Below the pieces are notes generated by a model. It saw nothing but the letters and a program-made list of their open reading frames with translations. It did not search any database and was not told where the DNA came from. Position numbers and translations under genes: made by a program. A stretch of DNA of 64,000 nt, taken from positions 18,591-82,590 of the forward strand of contig SVRP01000002.1 of NCBI GenBank assembly GCA_015064735.1. The letters are read 5' to 3'. The stretch's first letter is position 1. Each line of letters opens with the position of its first letter. This DNA comes from Oscillospiraceae bacterium. Its GTDB lineage: Bacteria > Bacillota > Clostridia > Oscillospirales > CAG-272. This document shows positions 61,771 through 64,000 of the stretch, one piece after another.

Positions 61771-61876
61771 AATCCCGCCCGTGTCATCCTCGAACGAAGT
61801 CGCCACGCGAGATTCTTCGCTTCGCTCGAGAATGACAGAGCGTGGCGACGCAGTGAAGGATCTCGGGCGGGAATTT
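61771..61876. repeat. GC-rich nested palindromic repeat
   Basis: A 106-base GC-rich island in AT-rich DNA. The outer arms AATCCCGCCCG and CGGGCGGGAATT frame a unit starting TGTCATCCTCGAACGAAG and ending GTGAAGGATCTCG. Inside it a second, inverted copy (CGAGATTCTTCGCTTCGCTCGAGAATGACA, read on the other strand) is flanked by CGCCACG and CGTGGCG. Units of this kind (GTCATYCTCGAGCGAAGCGAAGRATCTCG) are, as I recall, scattered through many bacterial genomes as REP-like elements. No protein is encoded. Confidence 0.75.
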
Positions 61877-61921
61877 CTTTTATTCTATCAGCATCGCGTC
61901 CCCGGAACCGACAATACAGTA

Positions 61922-61961
61922 AAACGGTGCTGCCTCAACTATATTTGAGACAGCACCGTTT
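61922..61961. terminator. Terminator between AraC gene and copper ATPase
   Basis: AAACGGTGCTG pairs with CAGCACCGTTT, continuing with CCTCAA/TTGAGA around CTATA (one mismatch). It can end the convergent transcripts of the AraC gene and of copA. Confidence 0.85.
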
Positions 61962-61979
61962 ATCATAGTTATATGTCGC

Positions 61980-64000
61980 TTACTGAATCAATGTAACCTT
62001 ATATCCATTGTCCTCAATAACTTTCTTTATAGCCGAATCTTTTATGTCATTTTTAAAAGTAATAACAGCAGTTCCCTTTTCGTGGCTCACATCAGCCGAC
62101 TCAACACCTTTTATGCCTTCGAGTAACTGTTTTACACGAGCTTCGCAGTGCATACACATCATTCCGGTAATATAAATTGTTTTTTCATTTTTCATAGCCT
62201 TCATTTCCTTTTGCTTTTTATCTTTATTAAAATTCAAAAAATTAAGTCTAAGTGCGTTAGTTACCACCAAAAAGCTGGATACACTCATTGCCGCTGCGCC
62301 AAACATAGGGTTAAGCTCCCATCCCAGAAGCGTTATAAATGCGCCTGCCGCAAGCGGTATACCGATTATATTGTACGCAAACGCCCAAAATAGATTTTCC
62401 CGTATATTACGCCTTACAGCACGGCTTATTTTGATTGCCGAGACAACGTCAGACAGCCTGTTTTTTATAATAACCACATCAGCAGCCTCAATTGCAATAT
62501 CCGTACCGCTTCCGATAGCAATTCCAATGTCTGCTCTTGTAAGTGCGGGCGCATCGTTTATGCCATCGCCAACCATACAGACGAGTCCGGATTTCTGCAT
62601 ATCTCTTATAATCCGTTCTTTTTCTTGAGGTTTAATTTCCGCATAGTAAGAATTAACACCCGCCTGTTCACATACGGCAGCAGTAGTTCTTTCATTATCT
62701 CCGGAAATAATAATCGTGGTTATACCCATAGAGTTAAGCATGGAAATTGCATCTCTACTATCTTCTCTTATTGCATCCGAAACAAAAATTACACCTAAAA
62801 AATCTGACTCATTCGCAAAGAACAAAGGTGTTTGTCCTTTACTCGAATTGTTTATAGAATGATCAATGATATTCTGTGGTACTTTGGATTTTTTTCCTAC
62901 GTATGAAAGGTTTCCCGCATATATACGTGATTCATTAAGCAGTCCCGAAATTCCGCTGCCGGGAATATCCTCAAAATCAACAATCTTTTGTGGTGAAATT
63001 CCTTTTCCTTTACAATATTCCGACACAGCCTTGGCTAAGGGGTGCTCACTGTTTGCTTCAATTGATGCTGCAGCGAGCAACAGCTCATCAAGTGAAACGC
63101 AATCCGCTGTAATAACATCTATTACACTTGGATTTCCATTTGTAACAGTTCCCGTTTTATCAAGAGCAACCGTTTTTACTTTAGATAGATTTTCAAGAGC
63201 AGTTGCGTTTTTAAAAAGTACTCCGTTTTTAGCTCCAATACCGTTACCGACCATTATAGCGACAGGAGTTGCAAGTCCTAAAGCACAAGGACAGCTTATG
63301 ACCAGAACAGATATAGCTCTTGCCAATGAAAAACCAAAGGTCTTTCCAATTATTAACCATACGGTAAAGGTTACCAATGCTATAAGCATTACGGCGGGAA
63401 CAAACACCCCTGCAACCTTATCCGCAGTTTGGGCAATCGGAGCTTTAGTTGCAGATGCATCGTCTACTATTTTTATTATCTGTGCAAGAGTCGTATCCTC
63501 TCCTACCCGTGTTGCCTGACATTTTATAACACCCGATCTGTTTATTGTAGCGGAAGAAACACTGTCTCCCTCTCTTTTTTCCACAGGAATACTTTCGCCT
63601 GTAAGTAATGACTCATCAACGGTACTTATTCCCTCAATTATAACACCGTCAACGGGTATCTTATTCCCGGGACGGAGAACAAAAACATCTCCTACGGTTA
63701 CTACTTCCACAGGAACCGAAATTTCATGTCCGTCCCTTATAATAACTGCAGTATCGGGAGAAAGCTCCATTAAAGCCTTTATTGCATTTGTTGTTTTGCC
63801 CTTCGCCCTTGACTCAAGAAACTTACCAAGTGTTACAAGCGTAAGAACCATTGCCGCAGACTCAAAATAAAGCCCATGTAAATATTGGTGCATTATAGCT
63901 GAATTGCTTGTAAATGACATCAGAATAAGCAAAACAAAACTATACATAAATGCTGAAAGTGAGCCTATTGCCACAAGGGTATCCATATTTGGAGCAAGGT
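61980..64000 (-). CDS. copA: Copper-exporting P1B-type ATPase with C-terminal HMA domain (5' end cut)
   Basis: At least 672 residues; the frame is open to the window edge (reads [12 protein letters not shown]), so the N-terminal region lies outside and the ATG at 63986 is internal. Motifs: metal-transport CPC in SCPCALGLA, phosphorylation DKTGTVTNG, the actuator [11 protein letters not shown], hinge [12 protein letters not shown], and the Cu(I)-type helix signs YN in [10 protein letters not shown] and MSVSS. After the last helix comes a Lys-rich linker and a full HMA domain ([11 protein letters not shown]), about 70 residues like CopZ, at the C-terminus instead of the usual N-terminus. It exports Cu(I). 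The linker contains an AAGGA and ATG pair that could start a separate CopZ-like product. Confidence 0.93.
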   Translation of the reverse strand, partial: LAPNMDTLVAIGSLSAFMYSFVLLILMSFTSNSAIMHQYLHGLYFESAAMVLTLVTLGKFLESRAKGKTTNAIKALMELSPDTAVIIRDGHEISVPVEVVTVGDVFVLRPGNKIPVDGVIIEGISTVDESLLTGESIPVEKREGDSVSSATINRSGVIKCQATRVGEDTTLAQIIKIVDDASATKAPIAQTADKVAGVFVPAVMLIALVTFTVWLIIGKTFGFSLARAISVLVISCPCALGLATPVAIMVGNGIGAKNGVLFKNATALENLSKVKTVALDKTGTVTNGNPSVIDVITADCVSLDELLLAAASIEANSEHPLAKAVSEYCKGKGISPQKIVDFEDIPGSGISGLLNESRIYAGNLSYVGKKSKVPQNIIDHSINNSSKGQTPLFFANESDFLGVIFVSDAIREDSRDAISMLNSMGITTIIISGDNERTTAAVCEQAGVNSYYAEIKPQEKERIIRDMQKSGLVCMVGDGINDAPALTRADIGIAIGSGTDIAIEAADVVIIKNRLSDVVSAIKISRAVRRNIRENLFWAFAYNIIGIPLAAGAFITLLGWELNPMFGAAAMSVSSFLVVTNALRLNFLNFNKDKKQKEMKAMKNEKTIYITGMMCMHCEARVKQLLEGIKGVESADVSHEKGTAVITFKNDIKDSAIKKVIEDNGYKVTLIQ

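Noticed and set aside
61756-61968. 70-residue ORF over the GC-rich repeat
   Set aside because: Arg/Ser-rich translation of a palindromic non-coding element; no RBS.

Overview
The window reads as a chromosomal segment of an anaerobic, endospore-forming member of the Clostridia (Bacillota). The signs are SpoIIID and SpoIVA, a single-chain PurL fused to its glutaminase domain, an IreB-family protein, textbook sigma-A promoters with 17-base spacers, strong AAGGAGG ribosome binding sites, frequent TTG starts, and a glycyl radical enzyme with its activase. The order or family cannot be fixed from sequence alone, although the style resembles gut or rumen Oscillospirales-like genomes. No rRNA, tRNA, CRISPR array, phage or transposase gene was found. 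The first gene (argJ) and the last gene (copA) run off the window.

Layout. (1) 1-4.1 kb: arginine synthesis operon argJ-argB-argD-argF with overlapping or tightly spaced genes, ended by a strong hairpin. (2) 4.2-16.6 kb: an accessory block of secreted proteins. It holds an orphan solute-binding lipoprotein, then a lipoprotein with a ComEC-like metallo-beta-lactamase domain, a 1713-residue beta-helix protein carrying the same hydrolase module, a second beta-helix protein, and two tiny acidic lipoproteins. Duplicated promoter blocks and duplicated modules tie the block together. (3) 16.7-26 kb: purine operon purE-purM-purN-purO-AICAR formyltransferase-purD-purL, led by a ZTP-type riboswitch with a terminator expression platform. 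(4) 26-29 kb: a minus-strand trmH-like/proC/YesL-like group, and spoIIID on the plus strand. (5) 29.3-39.7 kb: mainly housekeeping genes on the plus strand (a small unknown protein, apgM, lepB, rbgA, rnhB, yraN, thrC, a metallophosphoesterase, tig, clpP, clpX), with a DUF1540 gene on the minus strand. (6) 39.7-46.7 kb: two COG0523 metal GTPases (one fused to a YcgQ-like domain, one with a His-rich loop), class II aldolase, IreB with a degenerate D,D-peptidase-like protein, and a CDF exporter divergent from a TetR regulator. (7) 46.8-57.3 kb, minus strand: xerC/D-type recombinase, spoIVA, coaD, rsmD, uvrC, ptsH, two related membrane-anchored proteins, an O-antigen-ligase-like polymerase, trmD and rimM. 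(8) 57.4-64 kb: yajC, a glycyl radical enzyme with its activase and a divergent AraC regulator, a GC-rich nested palindromic repeat, and a copper P-type ATPase with a C-terminal HMA domain.

How the parts work together. The arginine and purine operons are complete-looking pathway segments. The purine operon uses separate proteins for AICAR transformylation and IMP cyclisation instead of bifunctional PurH, and its riboswitch would sense the AICAR-derived signal that builds up when formyl-folate is short. Several loci concern metals: two COG0523 GTPases, a zinc-type CDF exporter and the copper ATPase. The parts most likely to be new are the secreted beta-helix/metallo-hydrolase block, the small glycyl radical enzyme of unknown substrate, and the IreB plus pseudo-peptidase pair in which all three penicillin-binding-protein active-site motifs have changed.

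All domain calls rest on reading motifs and remembered family features. No database search was run.
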